A stretch of 64,000 nt of DNA, taken from assembly GCA_004352715.1 (NCBI GenBank), contig SCFE01000005.1, positions 3,907,081-3,971,080 on the forward strand, read 5' to 3'. The DNA is from Hofstenia miamia. Lineage: Eukaryota; Xenacoelomorpha; Acoela. The first letter of the stretch is position 1. Each line of letters begins with the position of its first letter. Positions 11,901 to 38,302 of this stretch are shown one piece after another. Under the pieces are notes generated by a model. That model was not told where the DNA came from. It worked only from the letters and a program-made list of their open reading frames with translations, and ran no database searches. The translations under genes and the position numbers were made by a program.

Positions 11901-12530
11901 TGAAAATAAATAATAATGATAATAGTAGGCTTACATTCTTGAAAAGAATACAAAAAATACAAAGAAAAAATAATGATAACGGAAATTTTAGCACCGGCAA
12001 GTTGAAAAAAACATTTTACATAATAAGTACACAAAAGGTTAATGTCACATGAAACTGATAATTCCATTAAACATTCACGAAGTTCTTTTGAAATGTATTG
12101 TATTTATCGAAGAATGATAATTTCATTTTGCAAATTATTCTATTTGCAATTCGTGGAATTCGAACATAAAAGAATTTATTTTTTATTCTTTACAGAGAAT
12201 AGAGGATTACACTATTTCATATGATTACACTTGTTTCATATGAAAATTCAGTTAAGTTCAAGTTACCGGTCTTTCAAAATACAAGGAAATTGAAAAAATA
12301 ATGCATTTGAAATCATAAACAGTGATTTTAATGAAAGATATATAAAAACTTTTAGGAACATTGATATTCTGCACAAATAATTCATTTTAAATGACAAAAA
12401 CAAGATGCAAAGCAGCAAAGCCTAAAACTGTTCTCTACAGTTGCAGGTATCTTGCATGGAACATACTGTCTGTTCTTATAATCGTCCCATTAATTTTTAC
12501 GCACAAGCTAGTTGTGCGTACAGGAATATA

Positions 12531-13720
12531 CAGTACTGGCAAAAGTTTGGGAACACTTTCCAAATTTAGAAATTTTTGTATTTTACACTAAAAAATGCAA
12601 TGTAGAAACAATATAATAACACAATGTAGAAACAATATGATAACACCGTGTAGAAAGTAAATAGTTAATTCAGAAAAACTCACTAATATTTTGTATGTCC
12701 GCCATTATTGGCCAAACACACAGCAATACGATTTGACATTGACTCGATCAGTTTTCTACAATAATCATCAGTGATCCCTGTGCACCATGCCACTTTAATT
12801 TGCTCCTTCAGATCGTTAAGTGATGTGCATTGGCGCTTCCTCAGACAGTTTTTGATGTGATGCCAGCAATATTCTATGACGTTGAGGTCTGGGGAGTTTC
12901 CCAGCCAGTTCTCAAGCAGGAGAAAGTCTCGTGATGCGATCCACTGTTTCACAACTTTGGCACTGTGGCAAGGAGCACCATCTTGTTGTAGTACAGATGT
13001 TCCGCAAAGCTGCATAAACATGGGAACTTTCTCTTGAATTATTTTGAGGTAGGCCTTGGCTGTGACTCTCCTGTTGTGAGGAACAAAATGTGGACCAACA
13101 TGCCCATTCGCAGTTATAGCACCCCAAAATATCACAGAAGGCGCTGAGAGGACAGTTTGTTGTGTATAATGTGTGTTGAATCTTTGGTTTCTTGGTTGTT
13201 GAACGTGTGGCCAGTATGATGTAAACTGGCAAATCTTGGATTCGTCACTACACATTACTTGATGTCACATCTCAGGGGTGTAGTGTTGGTATTACCTGCA
13301 GAAGCGCAACCAGTTTCGCATGTTCTTTGAAGACAATCGGGGTTTGGCTGGCAGTTTGCACGATGGAAAGTCAAAGGTAGTATTCAATCGACGCCTAATG
13401 GTGCGTGCTGATACATTTTGCACTACCGCACATAGATTTGTTTCACTTCAGAAGATGAAGTGAATGTTTGATTGACGACGTAATAGTGAATGAGATGGTC
13501 AATCTGAGGGGTTGACACTTTTGTTCATCTAGACCGCTTGCGAGAGGAAAAATTTTTGCAGTTGCTGATAGCAAGTAACACTTCTGGATATCGAAGATAC
13601 TGACATGCCCATTCTAACAGCTATAGAGTGATAATTGTACCCCTCCTTGTACAAGATATAAATTTGAGCATGCTTTGTTGGTGAAATTTCACTACCACGG
13701 AGCATATTTCAAACTATAAT
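12531..13720 (-). mobile_element. Tc1 transposon, near full length, decayed
   Basis: The element brackets the transposase pseudogene at 12683-13705. The 3' end of the element (left side) shows TA followed by CAGTACTGGCAAAAGTTTGG at 12531, a typical Tc1 inverted-repeat end at a TA target. I could not find the matching inverted repeat on the right, so the right boundary is approximate; that end is either diverged or lost. It lies in the intergenic region between ST7 and the PP2A scaffold gene. Confidence 0.75.
12683..13705 (-). pseudogene. Tc1-family transposase, one frame with five internal stops
   Basis: A single frame of 340 codons, the usual Tc1 transposase length, starts at ATG 13705 (MLRGSEISPTKHAQIY, helix-turn-helix region) and ends at 12683. 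No frameshift is needed, but five in-frame stops (one TAG, three TGA, one TAA) all lie in the N-terminal 150 codons. The catalytic half is open from 13255: MCSDES carries the first aspartate, QQDGAPCH the second, and SPDLNVIEYCW the glutamate. I count 35 residues between the second acidic residue and the glutamate, one more than the usual Tc1 spacing of 34. The DNA-binding half is dead while the catalytic half is intact, so it is a fossil. Confidence 0.9.
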
Positions 13721-16372
13721 GATAGTGCGTTTTCAGTGAAAATGTATTGTGTGTAAATCTAAAGTTGTGTTAATTTGATTAGCTGAATGAATCTGTTGTA
13801 AATTCTAAGAAAAAATTGGGAATTCCAGGAATTTTACGAAGTTTCCAGGAAATAGCATAAAACATGCTTTAGACATATATACATTTAAAATTGAATTTTG
13901 TTTCCAAATAACAAGCAGAAATCCATTCATCTTATCTACGTCAAATTCTTAGCAACTATATTTTGCATTGTACAAATGCTGTTAAATTAGGTATGTTAAT
14001 TTTCATTTACTAAATTACCTTATATATCCACAAAGCCAACTTATTTTTTCAAAGGATTTAAGCTCTGCCTTTACTGCGACTTATAAACTCAGTTTCATCG
14101 ATTTTGTCGATTTCTGAATAGTGCAACTCGTGCCTAATTATTAGAATATTATAAATTTCATTGTGATACGTAATGTTTGCTCTCTATAATAGCTTATACA
14201 CGTGCACACTTCCAACTTAAACATAAAATTCAGTAAAATCATCGTTTTCGACATTAAAACCTAAATAATAAATGATGATTTTCAAACCTAGGATGCCTCT
14301 AATATGGTGCGACTAAAATAATACAAGGGATATTCTGTATCCGAGTATATATAGCTCTTCTCTAATACGCACACTTCATAACATTAGAAAATTCATTTGT
14401 CTAAAAATTGTCAAGTATAAATATATTTTTACATAAAACGTCAATAATTTTCAAAAGTTTTTTTTCAAATTTTAGCTAGCTAATTGACAGTGACCAAACA
14501 AATTTTAACTAAATGTTACTGCTTGAAATAAATCTACTCAATACTTGTTCCTATATTGTATTCCAATGGCTAATACGAAATAATCTGAATGGCAATTTCT
14601 ATTTTGAGAAGGCCAACTGTACATCATATGCATTTTAGAGGCTTATACACTCTACAGTAATAGCAAGAAGTTAATTGGAGATGATTGTACGGTTTTATTA
14701 GCAGCTAAATATTATTCTGGTAGTACAGTGCGACGCAAGAGGTTTAAATCAAATGCACTAAAGGCATCACTATTAGAAGTCTACAATGAATAATAAGAAT
14801 ACAGTGCGCGAGTGAACAGAGACAAAAACACCGATAACGACAGCATAACATAAAGAATCAGAATAAATTGAGTGGAAAGTACAGAAGAGTTGAAATAACT
14901 GAAAAATATAGAAAATGAAAGAAAATATATGTAGAAATAGATGTTCATTAAAACAGGGCATTTGATCGGACGAAAAACATTATTTTAAAGTTTGCATTTT
15001 AAGTTTTTGTATTACTAATTCATTTCATAACTACTGATTGATAAATGGCCTCGTATATCTACACTAAAAATTAATAAGTTAGTGTCCACGTAGAAGATTA
15101 ATCTGCAAAATGCACCTCCAATGACAGTTACTATGTCCAAAACAGACGTACGTATTGGTTTTAATTTTCTGAGCCTTTTCTTCTCGTGCGAAAGAGAAAC
15201 GTTCACCCTCTATCTTGAAACTTTTTATTATGCCTTACTTTAAATATAAAACACAATAGCTTTGAAATTCTAAATTCAGAAACAAAATAAGTGCGTACAC
15301 TATCTATTGTGCTTACTATAATTTTCAGTCTATTATCACAAACTTGTGTTAGATTACAGGAAGGGGGTTGTAAATATTTGTTTCCAACCACTGCCACAAA
15401 AATTAAAATCGCACTGATCAAGTTGAGAGAAGCATGTTTACTATTTGCATGTTTGACCTGACATTGAAAAAAAAATATATATAGCAAAAAGTTGTATGTT
15501 CTGTAAATGTTTCCAATGAATGACGTCCCAAAGTAAAATATTTGATCCGCTGAAAAGTTGCTATATTCACAGGATATTTATATTATCTCTAAGGTCGTGA
15601 AATTCTCCCTCAGCTATTCAGTCTACAACGTGGTAACTAACTGCTTCTATGTGCACAAACTAAAAAATTCGAGTTTATGGTGTAATTATCTCAAAATTTA
15701 TCAAAATTAGATTTACACATTCAATATTAATCGCATTGCCAAGCATAAATTCCTGCAACCTAAATAAATCTCTGATGAACTTTATTATTTCTGACTTCAT
15801 TTATAAGGCTAGTTTTATCTTTTTTTTGCGAAAACACTAGAACTAGCGTTCATTATCTAAACAGCAAAACATTGATTGGTACAGTGAGAAAAATACTATA
15901 GAAAATTCTCATACACAATTTCTATTTAATTTGTAATAATCCTCATCTGGATAATTGCTTATGTAATTCTATAAATATACATATTGTTTCGTCTCAGCGA
16001 CATTTTTGTAGTATAGGGGCCTATGTTATGTTATTAGAATAGTTACTTATAACTGCAAAATATTTCACGATTTATAACTAATGTAGTCAATCAATCATAT
16101 ACGACATTTCAAAAACAGCGTAAATAACATAATTGAATAAGTAAAAAATCTTTCCATTCTTACAATATTAAAGATGTAATATAATTTTTGGAAATGAGTT
16201 AACATGATTTTTAATGTCCTATTCTGCATTTAAGAATGTTACTATAAACAACTTTATTTCAGAAAGAAGCTTCTTGCAAAGTCAATATTTATACAATTTA
16301 AAGAAAAAAATTTAAATTAGAAAAATATTTTGAAGTTTTAGGAATATAACAAATCAAAGTAGGATTACCAAA
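13721..16372. other. AT-rich intergenic region upstream of PP2A-A
   Basis: No exon or mobile-element coding block was recognised. The last 150 bases contain TTATTTCAG followed by AAAGAAG near 16253-16268, which could be a 5' UTR splice acceptor or a trans-splice acceptor for the PP2A scaffold gene. No clear core promoter motif can be claimed. Confidence 0.4.
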
Positions 16373-29217
<12,845 letters not shown>

Positions 29218-31242
29218 TTTGCCGTTAACGCATAACATTATTGAATTTTAAAATGTATAGAATCGCTTTCTTTGGATGTTTTGAGGGAAAACTGCTGCAG
29301 ATGTTGACCTATTGTATTTATTCACATTAGCGAATAGTTTCTATTAATTTCTTCTCTTAAAATTTGCATACTGTGATTTATTTAAAAGTATATCCATATT
29401 TGCTTTATTGAAGTTTAAGAATGTCATTTGTAGATTATTCGATGTCACTAAAAAGTTGTAATCCCCTTAATTTTTTTTTGCTCTGGAGGATTTAGTCGCT
29501 GTTCCTTTAAATTGCATTGACAGAGCTTGCTGAAAGAATGTTGCATATTTTAGCAATATGTATTACATTAGTATTATTATGTAATGGTAGTGCGTAAATA
29601 TGTATTTCAGGGGAAGTTTCGAGAAGTGGATTGGAGACCCTTCAGTTATAATTTGTTTACTTTAAATCTTTGGCAATTTAAAAATTATATTAATTTTCTA
29701 TTTATGGTATTTTAATAATACGTTTTTCAATCCTGTGCAGAGGCAATAGTCATTTTTTGTCAATTTTCTGAGTCCTTTTTATTAGGATAAACATTTTTTT
29801 CATCCCCTTAGCTTTCTCAATGCAAATTGATCTCTTCTGTAAGATGGTTCCGTGCGAGGGCTCCATACTTGAGGTATATATTATAGATATTTGTGAAAGT
29901 TAAATGAATGTTTGTGTAACGCATAGTTTATAATCCACGCCATAAGCTGTGATTTTTCGTTTACTTTATTCTTGAATATTGACGTAAAATCTAGAAACTA
30001 TGTATTTTGCAATTAATTGAGAAATGATTGCTAGCTAACGTTTCCTCATTTTAGCTATCAAATGACGTCCACGCGCTTCCTCAATTCGCATGAACTCAGA
30101 TTTGAATTTGTTCTGTGTATTGCGTGTGTAAAGGATGTGTAAATTTCAATTCTTTCTTAACAATTAGATTCATCAACGATTAAGCCTCACTTTTTGTTAA
30201 AAAATGTTTATTTGAATTTAGTATTTTCAAAAGTTTTGTCTCAAAGTCAATATTCGGCATACTATCAGTAGAAGTAAAGTTCCTCTGACGTATGATTCAA
30301 TAGTATAGCTATTTATATTATTCAGTTTTATAAAGTGCACTTTAGCTTTCTCTTCAATTTTTATTTTATTTTCCATTTCGCATCGATCAATTGTTCTATT
30401 TTAGAAAAGAAAGTGTTATATATTCAACAAGTGCTTGTTTTTCTATTGTATCTTCAAGTCGAGTCTGTGCAAAAAAAGCTACGACTCAAGCTTACGACTT
30501 TTTGCTAGCTAATAATTTTTGTCCCAGAAAATCTTACATTTTTTTCCACACAAATAGTCATTTAAACAACATCTAAAATGAAACAGAATTCGGTATAATT
30601 TATCAAGATGTTAAAATTCAATTGCTAGTTGAATTCAAAAATAATAATGGAAATAGAACCTTAAAAATGAATGTCAAGTTTTCATGCTGCGGTCTGCATA
30701 GAATTGGCAAAAAACCTTCTGAAGAAATTTACACGTTTTTATGCCGATTGTGCGTTACTTAACATTTTTGTCCAAATCAAGAACGCTCTATATATTATGC
30801 AAATCAGCTCTAGAATTTGTCCTTTTGATATCAGACTGTTGTTTTGAGGAAATCCCTTATGTACACGAATAGCTATAAAAACCCAAACCAATCAAAAGCA
30901 ATATATTTGCATTACAATCCGGTCCAATATTAATGGACAAACTTGAAGGCTTGGGTGGCTTTGTGTAAAGATCGCTCTGTCCATGTATATCGATAATTCA
31001 ATGGGGTTATAAACTTTCAAACTTCCAAAGTTCAAAATGAGGTGTTTTCACTTCTTTGTGAAATAAGTATGATCATAGAGTATTGCTGTAATGAAAAATA
31101 ATGTTTAGAAGTGTCAAGAATTGAATTATTGCAAAAATTCCTATGTTAACCTTTAATTGTCTAGGAATTTTGTAAAAATTTTGCTGGTTTCTTAAAACAA
31201 AGACATATTAAATCTGAGAACATCACAAGTAGTATCTCCTCT
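29218..31242. other. AT-rich region downstream of PP2A-A
   Basis: No exon, RNA gene or mobile-element coding block recognised. It should contain the PP2A 3' UTR, but I saw no convincing poly(A) signal within the first 200 bases. Confidence 0.4.
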
Positions 31243-31246
31243 TTAA

Positions 31247-32480
31247 CCCTTTCAGTCCCACAGTATCATATATGACACAAATTTTCAATGGCATATTGTT
31301 ATGTATTATAGGATGTTTTATTTATGCACGACGTATTTTTCCTGCTTAGGACGCATCAAATTAATATATTTTGTCTTAAATGGTTTCATGTCTAAAATCA
31401 GTGTCAACTAATTTAAAAATCTTTATTTTATTTTTTAGAGGTAGATTTTGTATCTTTTCCGCATGTAATGATAATTTGTTTTTCCAACAAAAAATGTTTT
31501 TGTGCTATTGTGTACGTAAGTTAACATTTTTTTATGATACTTCCAACCGCAGCATTCTTTGACTATAAAATAGAGACATGAAATCATATGTATCATATAT
31601 GATACATTGGGACTGAATGGAACAAAATCTGAACAATTTGTGTGAATAGCAACTCAACTTTTCATAGATATGAAGTCACTGTTTCTGTGCGTAGCTCTGT
31701 CAGTGTCAGACGGATGACCGGATGAATCAATTTCTATGCAAAAATTACCGCTGTGAGCATAAGACCAGAAAGTGGTACAGGCTGATCTTTCTTTGGGCCA
31801 CACACTTGTGTGTTGTAAGAGGCTGGCTACATTACCAACGCGATTGCAAGAAGCTCAATGAGCCCAATGTTATGGATCTGCTGGAATTCACGACCAATAT
31901 TGCCACTTCGCTCATTATGCGGGACAAGCCCCATGGGAAGCTTTCTGCACGGAAACGCGGACGGCCTTAGGGTACGTCAGCACCCGATCTCATGAAGAAT
32001 GAACCGCAGAATAAGATTCTGCGAGTGCGCCAGGTCGCTCCAATTGACGAGGTGAAGAAGGACGCCGTCGCCCACTGGCCAGAAATGGTTGCTGTTACTT
32101 CAAGAAAACGCTGCAAACAATGCAGTGCCCTTACACAAACTCGTTGCATGAAATGTTCCATTCATTTATGCCTGCGACCAGAACGAAACTGTTTTGTGAA
32201 GTATCACCAGTAGGCCTTTTGCCTGACTTTGTAGAAATTAGCGTGCTGATGAATAATAAAAACAATCAAGCATATTGTTGCGTTTTCGTTCAATTATATG
32301 ACACAATGCTAAAGCAACCATTAAGTCCCAATGTATCATATATGATACAATCACAAAAACATACAAGAAAAGTGCACATCGCTTCAATTTTCAGTCTGTA
32401 GTTATGAAGTATCCCAGAATGATGAAAAATGATCAGTAAAATTTTTTTCGTCGAAGAAAAATAATTTGGGACTGAAAGTT
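31247..32480 (+). mobile_element. piggyBac-like transposon relic flanked by TTAA
   Basis: TTAA at 31243-31246 and 32481-32484 bracket ends that mirror each other: CCCTTTCAGTCCCA on the left and, reversed, AACTTTCAGTCCCA on the right (12 of 14 match). TTAA targets are diagnostic of piggyBac. Inside each end a second, inward copy of the CAGTCCCA terminus is found (near 31608-31620 and 32318-32330), each next to the 18-bp palindrome TGTATCATATATGATACA (31589-31606 and 32332-32349; an imperfect copy at 31262-31279). So the coding remnant sits between two small inverted-repeat units. Confidence 0.85.
31722..32213 (+). pseudogene. piggyBac transposase C-terminal part with one internal stop
   Basis: One frame from 31722 to 32213 is interrupted only by TAG at 31968-31970. 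Before the stop, EHKTRKWYRLIF and LLEFTTNIATSLI match the last part of the DDE_Tnp_1_7 domain. After it, RKRCKQCSALTQTRC, then MKCSIHLC and NCFVKYH form the C-terminal cysteine-rich zinc-binding domain typical of piggyBac. The catalytic aspartates and N-terminal two-thirds are absent, so this is an internally deleted copy. Stop and element ends agree with the surrounding inverted repeats. Confidence 0.88.
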
Positions 32481-32792
32481 TTAATATTCGTTATTTAGTC
32501 GCAGTCACATTCAGGCTCTTATAGATATTTGTTGCTAAGATGGGTTTTCGGCCCTCTAATTACTTCAACTTTAGGGATGGTGATAATATAATGTTTTTTT
32601 AAAATTATAGTTTTCCAAGAAAATGGTGAATCTTTTCAAGGACTTCAGCTGCAGTAATAAACTTCAGTACACATTTTCAATATTATATTCCATATTTCAG
32701 GATTTCAAAATTTCATAAGTCTTGAAGAAAATTGCTTGAAAATGTGGAAAACAGTTTGATCTTTATAAAGACAATTTACAAATTAAATTTAC

Positions 32793-33404
32793 TTGGCTTT
32801 GATGCTGATTTCATCGAACTTTTCTAGTCTTACCTGTCCAGTCGTCGTCCGTGTGTCAAAATCAACTGGTCTATTTCTTCTCCTGCTCTTGTCTCTAGTG
32901 GATGTTCTGTTTGCTGTTATCTTTTTCCTTGTTACTATCAATGACCTCTCTCAATTCGTCTTCAACTCATCCTGTCTAATGTACGTCGATGACACTGCGA
33001 TTTTCAACGTTGGTGTTCTTTCGCTTCCAATATTACCTTTGATCTTGAGCTTCTGGCCACGGTCTTCCTTTAACCATCTTGATTTTAGCCCAACCAAGAC
33101 ATTGGTATTTCCTTTTCTGTATTTTCTTCTTTCTGAACTTCCTCTTCCTGTGAACCTTTCTCCTCATCATACTCATCTTGGAGTTCAATTTGCTGATTAC
33201 TTAAATTGATCTGGTCATGTGTCCTTACGTCTTCGCAAAGCTAATACCTCACTCTTTGCTCTCTTCCGCAATGTTCCCTTTAATTCCACGGCTGCTGTGA
33301 AACTCTTTGTTCAAGTCCATTTCTCGCGCTATTCTTCACTACGCTTCTCTTTGTTGGGGCCCTATGGATCCACTCTCAAGCCGCCAATATCGATACAAAA
33401 TTGA
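32793..33404 (+). pseudogene. LINE reverse transcriptase palm-to-thumb fragment
   Basis: One frame from 32793 to 33404 is broken by a single TGA at about 33207. It reads FLVTINDLSQF, then SCLMYVDDTAIF (the YxDD catalytic motif), then FSPTKTLVFPF, HHTHLGVQFADYLN, the stop, then SGHVSLRLRKANTSLFALF and STAAVKLFVQ. The stop falls where this motif normally has a tryptophan, consistent with a TGG to TGA change. Jockey/CR1-like by motif order. The 3' end is cut off where an opposing mariner fragment begins near 33405. Confidence 0.8.
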
Positions 33405-33845
33405 ATTTGCGTAGAACATCAACTTCGATTTCATTAAATACCTGACCTACTGCTTGTATAAGTTCCTGTGTATTGAGTGGTTGACGGTTGTAACTTTTGC
33501 TTAGTGATACCCCAGAGTGCATTGACACAGGATGTTAAATCTGGACTCATGTGGGGCCGAATTTGCCCAGCTACCTGTATGGAAACTGTTCATTAAGAAA
33601 GGAACGTGTTGCAAGCGGGTATAGGCTGGCGCTCCATCTTGCTGAAAATGACATAGGTGTGCGATACCACGTCGTTGTAGCTCGGGTAAAAATTTTTCAG
33701 TAAGAAACTGTCTGTAGTGAGCTGCAACCAAGCGATTATCAATGAAATAATGTTCAATTAAATGTTTTCCAGCCATCGCCGCCCAAACCATAACAGTTGG
33801 CAGATGATTCTCAACCTGTTTCCAGTCGAAGTTTTTCACTAGCAA
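33405..33845 (-). pseudogene. Mariner-like transposase fragment
   Basis: The 114-codon open part (33845-33501) reads NHLPTVMVWAAMAGKHLIEH, FLTEKFLPELQRRGI and CHFQQDGAPAYTRL, the second catalytic aspartate region of mariner/IS630-type transposases. The rest continues in shifted frames: a decayed WPPRS-type block and then NTQELIQAVGQVFNEIEVD down to about 33405. The first aspartate region and DNA-binding part were not found upstream. It abuts the LINE fragment ending at 33404, so one inserted into or next to the other. Confidence 0.7.
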
Positions 33846-33899
33846 GCATCATGGCATTGCGTGAGTGATCCGAATCATAAAACCACGTCGCTGCAAGAA

Positions 33900-36800
33900 T
33901 TCTGAATTCAATAGTGTACTTGCTGATGTCGGCTATGCAGTGCTAAATAGATAAAACAATATAATTTATTGTTTATCGATAGAATATGATTGGTTGGAAA
34001 CTTAGTAACTTATTCTTTATCGATATGATATTTGACTGGAGCAGTGCAGGCTCTTGTTTACAAAATCCATTATAAGATTTAGCTTTTCTGCTCCTTTCAT
34101 ATTTTCAGTATTGTCTACGTCATTCAAAAAAATTTATTGAACATAACATATTATTAGCAACATTCAATAATCTATATTCAACTCTGATTAAATCATGGTA
34201 AGGGTTATTACGTCGATAAATAAGCATGTTCCTACAATTTTGCAATGATTAGTATGTTTTATTGTTTTCACAGCTGTTAGATATTTTTAGTAATAAATAA
34301 ACATTTACAATTTATACTATTTCAATTTTTGATTTTCTATATGGTGGGTAATAATTTAAATAGACTGACTCCATGCAATATAAAGTATCATGCCCAAATT
34401 CATGAAGAATGCGGAAATCGTCAACAAACTTTAATTTTTAAAAATCAAGTATACACAGCTTTAATAATAGTGGTGCAACAAATATTGTAAATCTTGAAAA
34501 CTACAAATGATTACACATGACACTTATCGCAAGAATTATTACTGGGAGTTTCCTCCTTGTCCTTTTTGAATGTGTTGCCTAACAAGAACAGTTAAACGAA
34601 TAAATGAATGATATTTGGAAGTATTTAAGAAATTTCTAAAAATTCAATGGTTTCTCCCAAATATAGTTATTTTAGTGCACGTAATATTTTTTATAATTTT
34701 GCAACATGGCAAATTTGAGCTATTTAGAATAAAATTAATTTGTAGAATAAACTGTCTATCAATAAAATTAGATATATGTTCATAAAAAGGAACGATTCAA
34801 GTTCGTACCAAAAGCCACATAACTTCCACTTTGAAATACTTGAGAAAAACCATAATACATAAAAATGTTTACTAAAAATTAGTATTTTGGTGTCTGAATT
34901 CTGGTTGGCTGCCGATCAGTAGTGATGGCATATATATATAATCTGTTGATAGTTCGGTTAGAAAACTATAAATATACTTTAAAATCTGTTAACAGATCTG
35001 TTTTATTATTACTGCAATTTTTAAATTTGTTCGCTCTCGTAAATGTACGATTTTTCAAAAGCATCATTTTTGGAAAACTGGAGCGATCATCTCACTTGTA
35101 ATGCCATTACGAGAATTTTGGCATTTTAAAGTACGATTTTTGTCTTTTTCTTTTGCTCAATAAAGTTGTGTAAAAAATTTGTTAAGCACATCGGTAAAAT
35201 ATTATGTTCTAGATTGTCATATGAATGTTAAACTTAATATGGACAACCTTAGACCACTGTATCTTAGATAATCCTCTCCACAAACGCATTCATTTTTATA
35301 AATTGTCTTGGATTTCAGCTATTTCCATTGATGATTTTAAGTCAAGCTTTGCATTAAATGTACTCACATTCTCTAATATAATTTTAGTCTGTGCGTTTAT
35401 TTCCTATAACAAATGTTTGATTAAGCATTTTGATTCCTTTGATATTGAATTTTAAATTAGATATTCAAATTTATATAACATTTGCCTGTTCTTTTTATAC
35501 ATCCCTGATACAAAAAATGAATTACTCGGTATTTTGACATTGTAGAAAAATTCAAGCTGTTTTGGTGGCCTTTTTACATGATGAACTTGATGCAATTTTC
35601 CATCAAGTTTGAGATTCAGGAATAGTTTATAAAATGTTTGTAAGGAAAAGTGCTCATGAATCAAGAAAATTAATGAATGTTTGTCTTCTAAAATTTGAAA
35701 TTCCTAAAAATAGAAACTAAATTTTTTTAACTTATACGTAAATATGTGTATTGGGTTTATTTTGCATGCTACTTCTTTAATGAAGAGCTAAACTCAACCC
35801 GTAGTATTTAGATACTTTTTAGTGTGTTATTTTTTCCAATAGAAACAATGCCCTATGAGGATATACCGAAAATATTAATGTTGTAACGAAATTCGAACTG
35901 AATATAAATGTCGACTACACCACTATGGAATGAATACTTAACTTTAAAAACATTGATTTCATTATTCGCTAGATGGCATTACGCGGTGTTTAATGTTTTT
36001 ACAGTTACATTACATTTAATATCTAATCAATTAGTATACGGAAGATTCAACCTACTACTTTTTGATTTTTAAATATGCATTTTCTCACTTTACTATAAAC
36101 CCTAGGTTAGCCTGTTCTTTCATTTCTTTCAAGAATTTTTGTTTATTGCGGAAAAATTCAACACATCAAGTAATATTCAAGGTTTATTTGTAAAAAATAT
36201 TTTTTCCAAATAATATTTATGGTCAATACTATATGTTTACATGATTGTTACATTATTTCCCTTAAAATATTAATTCTATGTTTTAATTGTCTTATATTTT
36301 AAATGTTTAAGGCAGGTAATTCTTTCAAATATTACCAGTATCTTTTGGAAATGTGTTAACATATACTATCAAAGTATCCAGTACGATTTCAATGATTGTT
36401 GAAAATATTTTAAAATAAATATCAGATATCAGATTGAGATCTTCGAAATTTGGTTCTGCACGGGTACGATACCCGGTTTTGTTCTTCCCCGAATGTATCA
36501 TACATTCCTAAAAAAATTTCAGTTATATTAAGAAATGTCCTATATTCATGTACACATTTGTTCTAGTGTGAATTTAATATTGATAGCAAGTTAAGAAATT
36601 AGTAGAGTATTTTTCGCAAAATATAAATACATGTGTGTTTGTTTTGTTTTACTAATACTCATAAACGCTGTTAAACAAAATTTAATGGCGTTAGCTTATC
36701 GCATCCAGGTAAAGATTTGACATTCATACCTTCAACAAGCGTCATCATTTTACGGAAGATAGCATAACCTAACTTAATTAAAATATTAGCATTAGAAAAG

Positions 36801-38302
36801 AATTTTTTGTTACCGAACCTTCCGAAATTTTTAAAAAAACAGACAAATTGATTATGCAGACTATGCACAAAAAATAATCAAATTGGTGTTAGGTAAGCGC
36901 TAACGAATCTGTGAATTTGGTTTCAGCCAATTGCATAAAAAGTTCTATTTTTTGAATAACGAGCTTAATTTTGAGATCGAATACAGTATTGAAATGCCGC
37001 TTACCAGACTTATCCATCGATCGATATTTTTGGGATCCAAATCCATGAAAGTTCTTATGCATCTATTCATGGGATTTTCACCGATCCGCGGATTGCACAT
37101 TGCTACGTGTGTATATACATACATATAAGAAATCTCAAATTGTTTTTAGATCTAAGCACACAATTTAAGAAATAATTGTTGTTTAAGCGTTATTGTTGAC
37201 TGACATAGTAAAAAATTTTCAATTGAGTTGTTCATGCAATTGAGGCTACTTCAGTGGGAATTTGAGGAACATTTGGCCTTTAGTAAAATTTTGTGTTGGG
37301 TTCCGATAATAATTATATTGCTTGTGGTAAATTTTCATGCAACGTCACTGAGTATATGCATTAATGTATACAGTTACTCTGTGTTAAAAACTCAATTCCG
37401 AAAAATCAAAATAAAATTGCTTAATGCTGCTGAAAATTTTAGCAATTTTAGGAACCATAGTCGGGAGAAAATGTTTCTAAATTGTTTGTTTCAAATAGTA
37501 AATTTTTAGCTCAACAATCGTTTCACAGAGTAAACAATACCATGACTCTTTAAGAAAACGAGGACTAATTGAGCCTTTCAAGCTCCTCCTTGGGATGCAG
37601 GGATTTAGATTGTGTTGCGATTTCTCAATGATAAATATATCTTGTGAAAATCTAAAATGTTTTTTTATGTTCTTTCCAAGCAAAGTATGTTTTAGTGCAT
37701 TTAAACCTAAATATAAAATTGATTTTTTGTTGGTAGCTGAAACCATTTCTTTCTTTCATTTAAACTTATAGTGCTTAGTTTAAGCGTGTCGATATTTTCA
37801 ATGTATGGCGATGCTACCTGTCTTACTAGCAGACTTTGCAAATGGAATTGATGATAAGCGTTGACAGTGAAGGTGATGATTGGACGAGTGAAGTGTATAT
37901 TGTAAGATCAGAAGAATATCCTGATACAATATGTGAGGAAAACTGAGCCAATTGAAAACAATGCCCATTTTTAATCTCAAAATTTGGAAGCTAAAAGAAT
38001 AGCGTCCGGATTTGCTCACCTACGTCGATTTCCATGAATGTTTCATTCTAACCAAAAATAGTCTCTATAAGGTCTCTATTACCGCACAGTATATGTGCAC
38101 GTCGAATCCCGAGTTGGCCGCAATCTGACCACTTTAAATATTTGTTTGCAAATTTTGTATTCGTCATCACGCTGAGAACTCAAAAAACGCTGATTTCCAG
38201 TCCATTCTTGAAAACATTGCGCATCTGCACTGCATATTTTCAACATTGAATAAACAATTAATATTCACCGTCATCCTCATCAAAGCTTTGTTATAGTTTT
38301 AC
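33900..38302. other. AT-rich region with no recognised gene
   Basis: Short open frames exist but none has family-level similarity that I can support. TA-rich patches occur at about 34932 and 34960. Nothing suggested an RNA gene. Confidence 0.4.

Noticed and set aside
37477-38019. Two minus-strand frames of 73-89 codons as a possible gene
   Set aside because: No family resemblance and no splice-compatible joining could be supported.
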